DNA of 64,000 nucleotides from Erodium maritimum (GCA_963921825.1 OY997588.1:12724001-12788000); one strand, 5' to 3'; shown: positions 24,762 through 36,560, counted from the stretch's first letter. Program-made: numbers and translations. Notes: a model not told the origin generated them from the sequence alone.

Positions 24762-26320
24762 TTGGGCAGACAGGTGGTTTCTCAAATTTGGAGACCGAAA
24801 GGTGTTGATCCGGAAGTGATATCAGTTGAACCAGTTAAATATTCAGAGAGTTCTTCGATGCATCAGAAAATCATTGGCACCATGTCAAGTTACATGTCGC
24901 CTTGGATTGAGGCAAGTGTGTTGGGTGTGGCAAGGGAGGAGATTTCTTTGGATACTTTGCGCGAGACAGTTAATTCGGAAGAGTCAATTGATCTGCAGTT
25001 CCGGTATCTTGGAAACAGAGTTTTTCTATTCTTGCCATCGGATCAAGACACTTTGGTTGATTTATTAAATTCGAAGTGGAAGTGGTGTTCTGAGGATTTT
25101 ATTTTGTTTGATCGGGCAAAAGAGTGGTTGAGTGGAGCAGGGAGTTTTTCTTGGTGGAAGGTCTCGGGCATTCCTCTTTCGGGCTGGTGTATGTCAACTT
25201 TTCGCGACATTGGGAGCTCGTGTGGCTCGTTTATATTAGCCTTAAGAGACGAGACCTCTTCGTTGTTAGATTGCAATTTTCTTTTATTGCATTCAGCAAC
25301 GTCCGAGGTTTCGTGTAACTGAGTACCAGAGCTTGAGGGCAAGTTATTTCACGTGGTTCTGTCCAAGATGTCATCGGCTGAGCTTTCGGGTAGTGTTCCG
25401 ATTAAAGGGTACAAAAATTCTTTGCTTTCACAGGTTAACTCGGCTTCCCCGTCACCGGTTTGTAGCTTGAAGGGCAAAAACATTGTGAAATTCTCGACTC
25501 CGGTGAGAACTGTTCCTGAATCGCCATTCACGAGCCCAGACCCGTCCTTGCGTGGGCCTCAAGTCTCTCGGGCCAGGGCTTCAAATAGTGTTCTTCTCCA
25601 ACCTAGCAAACCTAATGTAGTTTTTCGATCCTACGATGCACGTCGTGTTTCAGTAGACACGGAGAATGCGAATCGAGAGAGGAAGTGGAAACTCATTAAG
25701 GCCGGTCAGAAACTTTTAACGGGTCACCCAGAAGCGGCAAATCAAATTGAAGCGCTTGATTTTGAGCTGGGTGATTCAGTTGATCCTGAATTTCAGGACG
25801 ATTCTGACGACCTGTGTTCGAGTGACGGAACAGAAGTGGGGGAGTCCCTCCTCACTTCCCTTCCTTTTTAATCATGAAACGAAAAGAGGAGAACTACCTC
25901 CCTTTATCTTACGAAGTTGTGGTTTTTCGAATGGTTGGGAATCAGCTTTCGTTCCTTCTGTTGGTGCGGCTGGAGGTGTTCTACTGGTTTGGAGCGGAAC
26001 GATATAGTCTTCCGTAGCAGGTCGTTGTCTAAGCAGAGGTTTTTGCCAGTTTAAGGACCCATGTTTTCAGTTTATTGCGGATGGCAGGAGATCTTTTACC
26101 TGACGTTTCTTTTGAGTTTTGGACGTTAGCCCCGAGATCTTGTATCAGGGGAAGGCACGGGCACAGGGGAGGTGCTTCATGGGAGTTATAAAATTTATGT
26201 TCTTTATGTTTCCTGTTTGTTTCAGTTTCGGTTTGTAGCCTTTTAAAGAGGCCTCCATTGCAGGTTTCCGTCTTGGTTGCTTGTTCTAATAATATAATCG
26301 CCTATCCAAAAAAAATAGTT
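24762..26320 (+). mobile_element. LINE-C, internally deleted, in COAD intron 2
   Basis: ORF1 starts at or before 24762 and reads a DUF4283-like domain (FRYLGNRVFLFLPSDQD, WWKVSGIPLSGWCMSTF, LRDETSSLLDC). A stop lies at 25320-25322 and the same frame continues to 25871. Immediately after, GFSNGWESAFVPSVGAAGGV is the start of a LINE ORF2 endonuclease, which then jumps to a 3' region (TTTTAAAGAGGCCTCC...) with a terminal A run at about 26308-26316. Most of ORF2 is missing. No target duplication was identified. The stretch between 24360 and 24761 is AT-rich intron. Confidence 0.7.
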
Positions 26321-26596
26321 TATGTTTATGAACATATTTAGCCTATGAAATCAGAGTTGGTAGTGCAAGTAGTGGCCATTACAAACCCTGAGACCCATAT
26401 GGGCCTTCCATTACAGATGCGGGTTTGGAGGCTATTGTAGTAAGGTTTGTTATTTATTACCTCCAAAATCACTACTTGGTTATATGAAAGAGCAAGAGTA
26501 ACAAATGTAGTTTTTGTGGCAGCAAAGAGACTATAGCAGGTGGAGTGTCGGTGAATAAGAAACGAGTTGGGATGGGGCTTAAAGAGCTCAAGGTCT

Positions 26597-26902
26597 ATTT
26601 TTTTTTTGATCAGCAAGTTTTTTGTTTTATAAAAAACCATGTTTTCAAATCGAAAACATGGCCAAGGGTACTCCCTCTCAAACAACACCGAGTATGCTAT
26701 TGGCACCTCATAACAGAAACCAACCCTATGAAAGGGTACAACAAGGGGCTCTCTCCCCAGAAATAACACCTATTAAGCAAATTAGGATTGAGACGCAACT
26801 CGTCCAAACCAGAGAACTAAAACAAATACAACCGTCCATCAAGGAACAATCAGCCGAAACGGCAACAAGACCAGGCTGCTACTAACGAAAACAACAACAG
26901 AA
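26597..26902 (-). mobile_element. LINE 3'-tail insertion in COAD intron 4
   Basis: 306 bp flanked by the 8-bp repeat CAAGGTCT (26589-26596, 26903-26910). It starts on the plus strand with a T run (26597-26607), i.e. poly(A) in minus orientation. A 10-bp perfect inverted repeat (CCATGTTTTC/GAAAACATGG, around 26638-26662) lies near that end. No protein domain was recognised. The left duplication includes the last bases of exon 4, so the insertion point is at the donor site. Confidence 0.55.
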
Positions 26903-27307
26903 CAAGGTCTGATATTGAATTTGCACCTCAATATTTATGGACTGTTAGTGCATTAACATGGCCTTCACTTTGCAGATAGAAGTTGTGGAGCTGGTTTCAG
27001 AAGAATCTAGCGGAGATAAGCTGAGTTCATCCACATTTAGGAAGCTCGAGGCCCAGACAGGGACAGGGACAGCGACAGCTTGCATGAACAAGTTTCATGT
27101 TGTCTACTAATTAATGATATACATGCTTGGATTTTCTTACAATGTTGTCTTGTCGTGTATCTATTCTCTTGATATGAAACTGAAGTCATTAACTAAAATC
27201 ATCTTTATACTAATCCTTTTTATAGAAAGGATCTCTATCCTAAAATGTACGTATTTGGGCCCGTTATGCTAACCGGGCCGGGCCGAGAGACAAGGATGAA
27301 AAATAAT

Positions 27308-27378
27308 GCGCCTGGTTGGATTCGAACCAACGACTATTTGCTTAAAAGGCAGATGCTCTACCATTGAGCTACAAGCGC
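27308..27378 (-). tRNA. tRNA-Lys(UUU) by anticodon; body resembles tRNA-Arg(UCU)
   Basis: 71 nt folding as a cloverleaf. Acceptor GCGCTTG/CAGGCGC pairs fully (one G-U). The D stem is GCTC/GAGC. The anticodon stem TCTGC/GCAAA has one C-A mismatch, with loop CTTTTAA (anticodon TTT). T stem is GTTGG/CCAAC with loop TTCGAAT. The internal A box (TAGCTCAATGGTAG) and B box (GGTTCGAATCC) are good, and a T5 run follows four bases after the end, so transcription by Pol III is plausible. The acceptor and D arm resemble plant tRNA-Arg(UCU), with transitions at the anticodon centre and in the stem, so it may be a decaying Arg tRNA. Confidence 0.75.
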
Positions 27379-27554
27379 CACGCTGATGCTTTTCTGTTTA
27401 ATTATATATATATTAGACAAAAGCCATTACAGAACAATTATTTTAACTTCACTTATTTCATGAACTTTAAACATGCTGCGATATTATTATTATTAATTTA
27501 TTAGAAATCATACATAATATATATCCAACATAATAATACTAATTGAAACTTAGA

Positions 27555-28515
27555 GGGAAAATTTCAATTTAATACCCTGGCAAACATTTATTTGCAATAT
27601 AATACCCTAGCTTATGTTTTTTACAATTTAATACCCTGACAAACATTTATTTTCACTTTCATATCCAACCGTTAACTTTCCATCCAAAATGGATGAAAAG
27701 TCCAAAATACCCCTTGAGACCAATCATATTTTCAAATCCTACCACAAAAAATCAGATTTTTTATATATTTCAAAAAAATATATTTTATTTCAAAAAATAT
27801 TTAAAAAATCATATTTTTATATAATTAAAAAAATCAGATTTATTTCAAAAAATATTTAAAAAAATCAGTTTCTATATATTAAAAAATGATTTTTATATGT
27901 TTTTATTTCAAAAAAATATTTTTTTAAAAAACAGTTTTTATATATTTAAAAAATAAATTTTTATATATTTCATAATAATATTTTTATATAATTAAAAAAG
28001 AAGATTTATTTCAAAAAAAATAATTAAAATCAGTTTTTTTTTTATATTATAAGAATCAGATTTTTATATATTTTAAAAAATTAGATTTTATTTCAAAAAA
28101 TATTTTTTAAAAATCACTTTTTATATATTTAAAAAAAATAAATTTTTATATATTTCAAAAATCATATTTTTATGTAATTCAAAAAAACAGATTTATTTTT
28201 TTAAAAAAATAAAAATCAGTTTTTTATATATTAAAAAAACAGATTTTTATATATTTCAAAAAAATATATTTTATTTCAAAAAATATTTTTTAAAAAATCG
28301 GTTTTTATATATTTAAAAAAATCAAAGATTGAAGGGTGTTTTGGGTATTTTTTGAAAAAACAAGATCATGTGCAAAGCACATGACTACTTTTCATCCATT
28401 TTGGATGGAAAGTTAACGGTTGTGTATGAAAGTAATTTAAATTGCAAAAAAAAAACAAACTAAGGTATTATATTGTAAATAAATGTTTGCTAGGGTATTA
28501 AATTGAAATTTTCCC
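27555..28515. mobile_element. MULE-type foldback element with AT-repeat interior
   Basis: 961 bp. Ends GGGAAAATTTCAATTTAATA and its complement form arms of about 150 bp, including CCATCCAAAATGGATG in both arms. Flanking 9-mers AAACTTAGA (27546-27554) and AAACTTATA (28516-28524) match at 8/9. The central 550 bp is almost pure A/T, built of irregular repeats of AAAATCAGATTTTTATATAT-like units. No ORF. The same AAAATCAG motif fills part of the element at 22805. Confidence 0.8.
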
Positions 28516-28524
28516 AAACTTATA

Positions 28525-31500
28525 TCATACAGAGTTGTACCTATTTAATTTCGAAAGGTTCTTGTAATAATGCTATGACATGCACAGAAATATATTTAAT
28601 TACAATCATAAATACAAAATCGAGAAACCTTGTCTCACTCGGTGCATGCAAAACAATTTTATTTTATTTTTTCATGGGGGTGGACCCTCTTACAACGTTG
28701 CTATAGAAACGTTGTGCAAATACAAAGGATGGCGACCAGGAATTAAACATGCAGCAGGCTACCACATGGATCAAGCGGGCAATAGGTCACATCTGTATGG
28801 CTAGTGGCTAAGGCTCTCCTCTCTCTCTCTCTGAGTTTGAGCCCTTAATGTGCCAGCCAGCTGCCAGCCCCTGTTGTGGAAGGTTCTGAGGTGAAAGACC
28901 CCTTCGTGGGCCTGTGGGATGGACAAAGGGACAGATGCCACAAAAATTTAGGGACAATATTAATGATTAATAAATCTTACTGAGATAATACAAATCGAAT
29001 AATACGACCGTCATAACTACCAATCGTTTTTAGAAAATCAAAGAACGACCAGCGAGATGAACGACTCTCGATTGAGGCGACGCAATGCTTAAATAAACAA
29101 AAATTATCAGATCGATGTTTCTTATCGACTCTCTGAAGAGATACGTCGAAAGAAAGATGCCACCAAAAACAACAACCACCTCTACCAGAGATCCGAGATT
29201 CTTGTAGAGTGGACATACAAAAACCAAACAGAAAGCAAATAAACATAAACTACACACGATCGGCCTTTGATGTTTGAGTTGAAAGTAGAGCGAGGGGGAA
29301 GGTGGATGGCGCCGACGGGTACATATCAGGTCCGCTTGGGGCGGGTTCACGGGTCTGGCCGGGAGATCGCTTATTGCAAGAGCACGATTAAGCGATTTGG
29401 ACTGCGGAGCTCTGACGGGAGATGAGAGCAGATCTGATCGTCTGGCCAGAGGAATTTGGCTTAGAGACTCACCCATAGCTTCTCGGGTCGTCGTTATCGG
29501 GATATGGGACCAAAAAAGGAAACTGGTGGTTGGTCGTCGTTGACATTGGGGGAGGAGATCAGAGGACATGATGGGGTTGGAGGACGTGAAGGTGGAAAGA
29601 TATGATAGATCTGGCCAGAGTTGGGACACTGTCATTGGAGAAAGGCTAGGAGTGGGGGAAGTTGGCCAAAGTTCGTAAGTGGATGAACCATCCGGTGAGG
29701 GCGGTGGGGATGGACATAGAGGAAAAGGGGAGGTGGGGGAGAAAGGCATCGATGGTTGGTGAAGGGGGCGGCAGAAATGGTCGGGGAAGGAGTCCAAGCG
29801 GAGGCTGAAAGTGGGGTTTGGCCGGTGAGGTGAGGGGGAGATTATGGAAGGCGGGGAGGGTGGTGCAGGTGCCAGATCTGGTCGGAAGCGAGGAAGAGGC
29901 GACAGGAGCAACATGCAGTGGCGACGGCCATCGGACGAGGGGCGTGTCGATGATGGGGACCAAGGGTGCATGACGAGGACGAGAGGGCTAGTATAGGAGA
30001 GCCCTACAACAGCTTCTATGGATGGAGCCACTATGGTTGTCGGTGACAACGACAATGCTTAAAAATGGAGGCGTTAAGGTTTCTCTCTTAGAAAAAACGT
30101 TACAGTAAGGGTTTCTATTAAATAATTATTGGGGACAGTGACTTTTATGAAGGGCAATTTACAGTATTCACGTGATAATCTTGGGCAAGCGGTTTCGGAT
30201 AGTCGAACAAGACGGTCGTTGCTTTATCTATCAACCCGGCCTATTTGGTCTCGCTTATTGCTTTGCCCACTTCTCTTTGTTTTTCCCTCTTTTGTTCGTC
30301 GGAGAAGTTGAGAGTTCGTCCATAAATTTGTTGCATTTCTCTCATGTTTGGCCACACATGCTTCGGGTTCACCAGAGATTTAGTCGTTCTCTTTTCGAAG
30401 AAGGTATGTGATTTAAACATTGTCGCGTTGGAGAAAAGAGGGACCAAGTTTTCGTTTTTTTCAAAACATTTATTCTTTGAATGCCCCGACCGGAAGTTTT
30501 CTAGGTCAGAAACCGACCGACTAGGCGCCAAACCGACAATTTGATTTGATCCGAACCGGTTTGCATCCTGAATTCACCAATGTACCACAAAATTGGGCTT
30601 TTGACGAATTTGGGCACCTAGGTGCGCTATTCTCCCCATTTTTACATCCCTAATTGATAAAGAAGTAAAAATTGTTTCTCTCACATCAAGAAGGTACATT
30701 GAAGAATATAAAAAGCATTTTCGGAGTTATTCAGGCTCGTTGGCGCATCATTACCCTCACCAAATCATGTGTGGGATAGAAGAATAATGACAAATATCTT
30801 GTAAAGTTGTGTTATTCTGCATATCTTCTTGTATATAGGGACCAAAGTCGACATATAAGGCTCGAGGAGGATGTTGGTGAGAAGAGTGTGACGAGAAATG
30901 GGGTGGCTAATAATGAAGGAGGTTGTGGTATGTGGACCAGGACGCAAAGACGAAAGACAATGAGCTATATCTTCCTATAGAGAGGCAAAAGTAGGTCGCC
31001 CCAATGAAGGGCATAAGTAGGGCCAATGATCTTCTTGCACGCGAGGTGGAATAGAGACGACCCACCAAGATCTTGTGAGATCGTAGTGGATCTGGTGAAG
31101 AAACAACGACATGTCAATGAGAGGAAGCAACAATGACGACATACGTCCGTGACCATCGAACGGGGAACACAAGAAATGAAAAGGGCCAGAGGAGAGAGCA
31201 GGGAACTTCTGACGATCTTCATGGTTGCAGAAGCCTATGGAGACCGCGACATTGAGGAAGAGACGACAAATATTCAAGAAGAAAAATAATTTGAGAGTCT
31301 TGAGATACACCCTTATAGTCATTCTCTTTCTTTTTTTAGCATATTAGAACTTTTTAATCATGCAAATAAAATATTACAGAATATGAAAATGATGAAAAGG
31401 AAAAGGGTGAGACTTAGTTTGACCCCATAGGTATCGAACACTGACCTTATAACGAAATATCAGACTATACCAGGGACAAATTGTGGGAGGCGATCTCCAA

Positions 31501-31812
31501 ACTATTGGTTGTGCAAGAGTGATGGACGATGATCATTTCCTGTCTCGACCTAAAAATGCTCGTGGTAAAAGATTGGGGGCATTTGAGGGGATAATAGACA
31601 TCCAGGAAAAATATCAGGAAATGGGGGAACCATGTTGTCAAATTTGCATTGACCTTGGCAGAGCGAGGTATGCGTCCCCACACACACCCGTTGCTCGTTC
31701 TTATACCTAATAGACCTCGTTTGGTTGTTGGGGAAAACAATGGCTCATGTTCGTAGTCCACGACAGCTCAAGACTATTATCGATTTTTCACCTACTATTG
31801 TCGACACATTGA
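28525..31812. other. Repeat-rich intergenic DNA with a long uncharacterised ORF
   Basis: 28780-28870 has an A-box-like TAGTGGCTAAGG, a CT run and a B-box-like GTTTGAGCCC, a possible SINE trace. 29030-30055 (minus) is an open frame of 341 codons rich in Ser and Pro with no domain that I recognise; composition suggests a GC-rich transposon leader more than a host gene. 30130-31800 holds only short open frames. No host gene is supported. Confidence 0.35.
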
Positions 31813-31834
31813 GGGGGGGGGGGGGGGGGGGGGG
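31813..31834 (+). repeat. Poly-G tract, 22 G
   Basis: A continuous run of 22 G between CATTGA and ACACACC. It could form a G-quadruplex, or its length may be a sequencing or assembly estimate. Confidence 0.8.
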
Positions 31835-34099
31835 ACACACCACCATCGGACACACCTATAAAACTATCCACTTCTCCCAATCTTCATGATTCAAGTCGAG
31901 GGGCCGAGAGAGCCTCGCGTAAAGATACCTAATGAGCAAAATTAGACCAATCTTGTTTTAGGAACCTTTCCTGTCATCCTGATGAAATTGGTGATCCATG
32001 GAGCGAGGTAGGAGGCGGGGGGCCACGGTGAGACCACCATAAGTGGTGGTGGGGTAGTAGATCGCCTGGTGATCTCTGCCCCCGACCGTTCCAAGAGGGA
32101 CTCCAAATCCGAGGCGCGAGAGGAGATGGAGGAGGTGGTGATGGTGTTGGAGGCGATGACGTTGGTAGTGTAAGGAACAACGACTTTTGGGGAAACATTG
32201 TTGGATATGACGACATATGGATAGACGACTTTGGGAAGGACGACATTGGGGACAACGATGTTGAAGACGACGACGGAGGCGGTGGAGACTGCGCATGAGG
32301 CGAAGGTGGCACAGGAGGTGGAAGCGGCACTGATGCACAAGGGACGACTAGAGATTCCCGAGAGAACTTCAACTCTCTCCAAATCATATCATTCCATTGC
32401 AACAGTGACAAAAGCAAGAGTGGAGGAGGATAAGAGAGAGAAAATAAGGTGATCGAATCGGAATAACAGAGAAAATAAGTTTAAGATCGACTGTCATTTT
32501 GCGAAGAGAATCTTTATAGTCATTATAATTATACCAAAATTATAATTATACCAATCTTTATAGTCTAACATAAGCTAAAGACCAACCTAATTAAAAAAAA
32601 TATCCAAAATTATTAAAACGAGTTTTTTTTATAAGCTAAAATTTATTGAACGAGCGTTCTACAAGACAGTAGAACAATGCAAGAAAAAGATTATAAAAAA
32701 GAGCATTTCCCTATACCAAAACGGCTACAAAAAGTAAAACAGATAACAAAATAAACGCAAGCAGGTTAGCAAACAAAACACGGTCTTTGCCTACTTCCTA
32801 CCCGAGTTCAAGCAAATAAAACGAGTTGTATTTAAAGTACTATCATCGAAAAAAATAGTCTAAGAGACTAAAGCTCTCTCTAGAGTTTTAGAGTTTCCCA
32901 TCCCTTATTCTTCTTCTTCTTCCATCAGCCACCACCTCCACAATTAGTCACCATGGCCTCGTCTCCCACTGCTAATACTATGCGTTTCTCTCATACCAGT
33001 GCTTGTCTATCGCTTCTCTCGCCCTGATACTTGTCGGTCGTTTCCTTAATCGGAGTTGTTGCTGCCGTTGTTGTGAAACAACAATCATTTCGTGTGACCC
33101 GGATTCTCCCTCTCAACGTGCACCGCTGTGAAGCTCTGTTCCACGTCGTGAAGCTCGTGCACCTGAGATCTTCTCCCCAACACCATGCCGATCCGGTGGC
33201 GATCGGCTCTCGGCTAACAACCCCGCCACCACCTCTATTTTTGTGCTTGGTTGGATATATGTCTGAATGACCTTGCGCCCGGATCGTCGTTGCTCTCTAC
33301 TCTCACGATGTTATCGGGGATGGAGGATATCCAGAGCCACTTTGGGTCTCGCTCTCATTAGCAGGAGGAGAAGGAAGACAAGGAAGATGTGTCGTTAGAC
33401 GTCGCATGCATCATCATCACCCCGACTTGCCAGATGTGGGAGGTAGAGGAAGATGCTTTCTCCAAAGTTAGGGCCCTAGATCTTCTGGGGGGATGACCAC
33501 GATCGACCGGCTCGTCGCTGAAGACGAAGATGAACTTGATCAACGCAAGCTGCCAAACAGCCCAAGCAGGGCCCATGAGGCTAATTGGGGCTAGGGGAAG
33601 ATGGATGGTGGCCTATCCCTCACGACCCGGGACCAATTCCGACGACCTTGTCTTAGGGGAGCTAGTATACACCAAGGAGCTCCAATTAGTTTTGCTTAGT
33701 TCATGGATTGCAATATTTTAGTTGGTTATGGTTTTGCTATTTTGTTTACAATGATTTACTTCCCTAGCACATGTTAGGACGTAGGGATAATTATATTTGT
33801 CTAGGATGGAAACTAAATTGTTTCTACGGGTTCATGAGCGTCGTGTGTCCTACAGGAAACTCGGACTATATTATGTTTCCAGGGCTTTTAGCCCCACTTG
33901 TATGGCTTGGCTTGCACTAGTAATGAGTTCCTCATCGTCCGTTAAAAAACGAGTTGTATTTTTGTGGAAATCATCATCATATTGCAAACAAATTGATCTC
34001 GTTTCTTTTCTCTTTCCTAACAAATATGAGAAACCACCATCTAATGACGGCCCACTCGACATGCTATTAATCTAATATAGTATATGTGCTTATATTAAT
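31835..34099. other. Intergenic, low-complexity GC-rich and LINE-derived DNA
   Basis: 31940-32420 reads on the minus strand as low-complexity Pro/Ser-rich or repeated V-V-x-P frames, with no supported gene. 32880-33720 resembles the leader/ORF1 style of the LINE copies in this window but gives no clear domain. A LINE tail lies at 32625-32816. Confidence 0.35.
32625..32816 (-). mobile_element. 5'-truncated LINE tail with target duplication
   Basis: 192 bp flanked by perfect 11-bp repeats TAAAACGAGTT (32614-32624, 32817-32827). On the minus strand it ends AATAAATTTTAGCTTAT followed by a short A run, a LINE-like 3' end. No coding capacity. Confidence 0.7.
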
Positions 34100-36560
34100 T
34101 GTTGTTAAGTCTCGTCCTCGCTCTCAGCTTCTCTCTATTTTGGGCGACTAGGGTTCGTAGCATTTCCCGATCTTTTTTCTCATTCATCTATGGAAGCGAC
34201 AAGGATGTTTCAAGGTCATCTCCAAGGGCCTTGACAGTGAATAGCAATCCAGACACACCGTTGTCTGGATCGATTGGTGGATCTCCTTTCTCGACGTCGG
34301 TCACCGGGCCATTCAGGGTAGACACATGGGAGTAAGAAGATATGGCTTTCTCGGTTAAGGAACGTTGCCTCCAGTGGCTGTAACGGGGTCGCATATCAGA
34401 AGGATCGGGATGTCGGGGATGGCCCAAGGCTTGGTACGAGGGGTGCAAGCACAGAGCCCTTGTCCCGGTGTCGTCATTGGTGATAGCGGTGGAAGGAGTG
34501 ACTCATCCAGTCGTGGCTCCACAACCAACGACGGTAACAGTCTCCTATACCCTCGAGCCGATGCGTTTTGCAATGAGTAGTCTATTCCAGAAAATCTGGG
34601 GCCAGCGGTGGGGATCTATCGCTGAGGATACGGACTCGGTGGGAGGATCAGAAATGGAGGGTGGTGGGGATGTGGGCCTTTTCTCGTCGGAGCGGTGGAG
34701 GATGGTGAAAATGGGTCGGTGGCGGCGTGACAAAGGTAAGGGGACGAGGGAACCATTTCAGGGAAGTGGGCCGTAGTCTTGGAACTAGGTCGTATCCCCT
34801 TGGGCCTGGGTCAGGGCTACCCATTCCAGTAAGATCAGGCTGATATTGGGCCCCTGTATGGGCCTTAGTCCAATGTGGAGTCTGAAGGCAACAAGAGTCC
34901 GTTGGGCCAGGAGCCAGAATGGTCGGGCCAATTCGAGCTACTCCCATGGGTGCAGTAGGAGGTCAGTGACCTGGGAGACAGTTTGGGGTGAGGGTGTGTG
35001 AATCCATGAAATCATTATTCCCCCAACAGATTTGTGCGAACGCGGCCTAAACTTTGCTTATGCCATGTTATCTTGGGTACTCTCCCCCTGAACATTCTAC
35101 TGGTAGTCACTAATAGACTAGATAGAGTACCTGTGGCGGATACCGAACATTTTAGCTCGAGCAATCGAGGATGGAGTTGTGGCATTATTTTTCCAGTCGG
35201 CACGGGAGAGAGCTCGGGCCCTGGTGGGTGAGCCCTGGGCCTTTAGGAGGTCATTGGTCATACTTGCAGACTTGCGTCCCCGTATGCGTCCTTGGGACAT
35301 CACCTTCTCCCATTTCTCAGTATGGGTCCGTGTCTCGAACCTCTCAGTGGGGGCATGTAACAAGGGAATTGAGTTTCGCTTAGGGAACTCCTTAGGCGTC
35401 TTTTAGGAAGTGGAAGATGTTGCAGATATGATGAGATGGGGTGATTATATGAGGATCCGGTTACGCGTGGACATCTGAGTACCGCTGCAGAATCAACTTT
35501 GGTTCAGACTCGGGGAGTCAGAGGTACGAACGTTATTGCACATTTCTTATGAGCGCTTACCAGATCACCATTTTGGTTGCATCTGCGTGGGACACCCTGT
35601 GTCATCTTGTCTTGCGGGGGCACGAGAAAGGAGATCCTCTCTCCGATCCCCTTTAGACCCGAGGCCAATAGGCTCCTAAGCCCGAAATAATAAATTGCCC
35701 CTGGGGACTAATTGGTCCCATTTAGGGGGATCCTCGGGGAGCTCGGTTCCGAACTTTAACCTTCCCGAAAACCGTAATGGGGACTGGAAAGGAAAAGGTA
35801 AGGCCAGGGTTGAGGATGATCTCCCTCCCCCACATGCCAACTTCTTACCCGTCAGAAGGGTCAACCCGACCCAAGACCCTGAAGCATATGCTAGCTTCTT
35901 TCCCGTCAAGGGAAGGAACCCGATGTTTCGAGGGGAACCCTCCTCTCGAGGACATGAGCAACAGAACCAGGGGACCAATTCTAGGTCCCTTGAATTCGTT
36001 TCCAAGAAGCCGGGCTGAGGACCATCTGAAGAAACCTATGAAGAGAGGAATAACCTCCCTTCTAGTAGGGAGGAAGCGACCGATAGAGGACTCTCAAGAC
36101 CCAGAGTCGGAAGGATATTCACGGACTACTAGAGCACAACGGATAGTGGCGGGAGGAGTTAAGAACCCTCACCTTCATCAATGAGGAGTTTGTGGTCTAC
36201 TAAGGGGTCAGCCAGCAACACCGCCCTAGTGGACGTAAGGTGGTAGTGGTTCCACCAAGTCATGGCATAGTACTCCCCTATCATCTTGAAGGCTAACATT
36301 CTCGCGTTTCTGGAGCCCTACTTTATCATTTCAGGGACGACAACGCACGTCGGTATCTCGAAAGAGTTTGTAGTCCACCATAACACTCCTCCGATAATGG
36401 GCCGACTCTGCCCTGACTCTTACTTTACATCTTCTGTGTGAGTGTCTTCGGATACTACTACAACGTTCCCCACTTAACGCATATTTAAAACATATCGACC
36501 GTTTGAGTTTTTTTTACTGTGGTCCCATGATATTAAGGCTTTTTATCTGGCTATCTGTTT
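34100..36560 (+). mobile_element. LINE-B: second copy of the ORF2-less LINE family
   Basis: Protein and DNA similarity to LINE-A runs through the DUF4283 segment (ARERARALVGEPWAFRRSLV; FSVWVRVSNLSVGACNKGIE; LPDHHFGCICVGHP), then RIVAGGVKNPHLHQ against AAGGSKHPHLAE. It continues past the ORF1 stop into a shared 3' segment (CTAGTGGACGTAAGGTGG near 36222, against CTCTGGACGTAAGGTGG near 14982). No endonuclease or reverse transcriptase lies between. The 5' boundary and target duplication were not found, so the limits are approximate. Confidence 0.65.
35179..36183 (+). pseudogene. LINE-B ORF1, broken
   Basis: The DUF4283/zinc-knuckle ORF1 protein is split by stops at about 35404 and 35478 and by later frame changes. 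The segment 35695-36018 carries a Pro/Gly-rich linker (KGKGKARVEDDLPPPHANF). It is related to LINE-A ORF1 residue by residue around VRTLLHISYERLPDH. Not functional. Confidence 0.6.

Larger units (their letters stand above)
22480..27110 (+). pseudogene. Phosphopantetheine adenylyltransferase (COAD/PPAT) pseudogene
   Basis: PPAT makes dephospho-CoA from 4'-phosphopantetheine and ATP in CoA synthesis. Exon relics: 22480-22664, 22746-22804 (interrupted, ending at 24359), 26342-26444, 26523-26592 and 26976-27110. The start reads [14 protein letters not shown]...YGAVVLGG. A 1-nt loss within GG-T-F-D shifts the frame just before the catalytic HDGH motif; the later [14 protein letters not shown] coding is in another frame. 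Exon 2 holds a 1545-bp MULE-type insertion 1 bp from its end. Exon 3 carries a net 5-nt insertion. Exons 4 and 5 (ETIAGGVSVNKKR, IEVVELVSEESSGDKLSSS) remain open. Introns are retained, so it is a decayed gene, not a retrocopy. The intron 1 donor is GC. Intron 2 contains a LINE and intron 4 a LINE tail. An assembly error at the 1-nt shift is possible, but the other lesions stand independently. Confidence 0.88.

Noticed and set aside
27308-27378. Organellar tRNA insertion (plastid or mitochondrial DNA)
   Set aside because: The sequence did not match organellar Lys, Gly or Trp tRNAs that I remember, and no flanking organellar genes are present.
35034-35406. Independent small host genes in 34-36 kb
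   Set aside because: The frames are pieces of the LINE-B ORF1 protein, shown by similarity to LINE-A.
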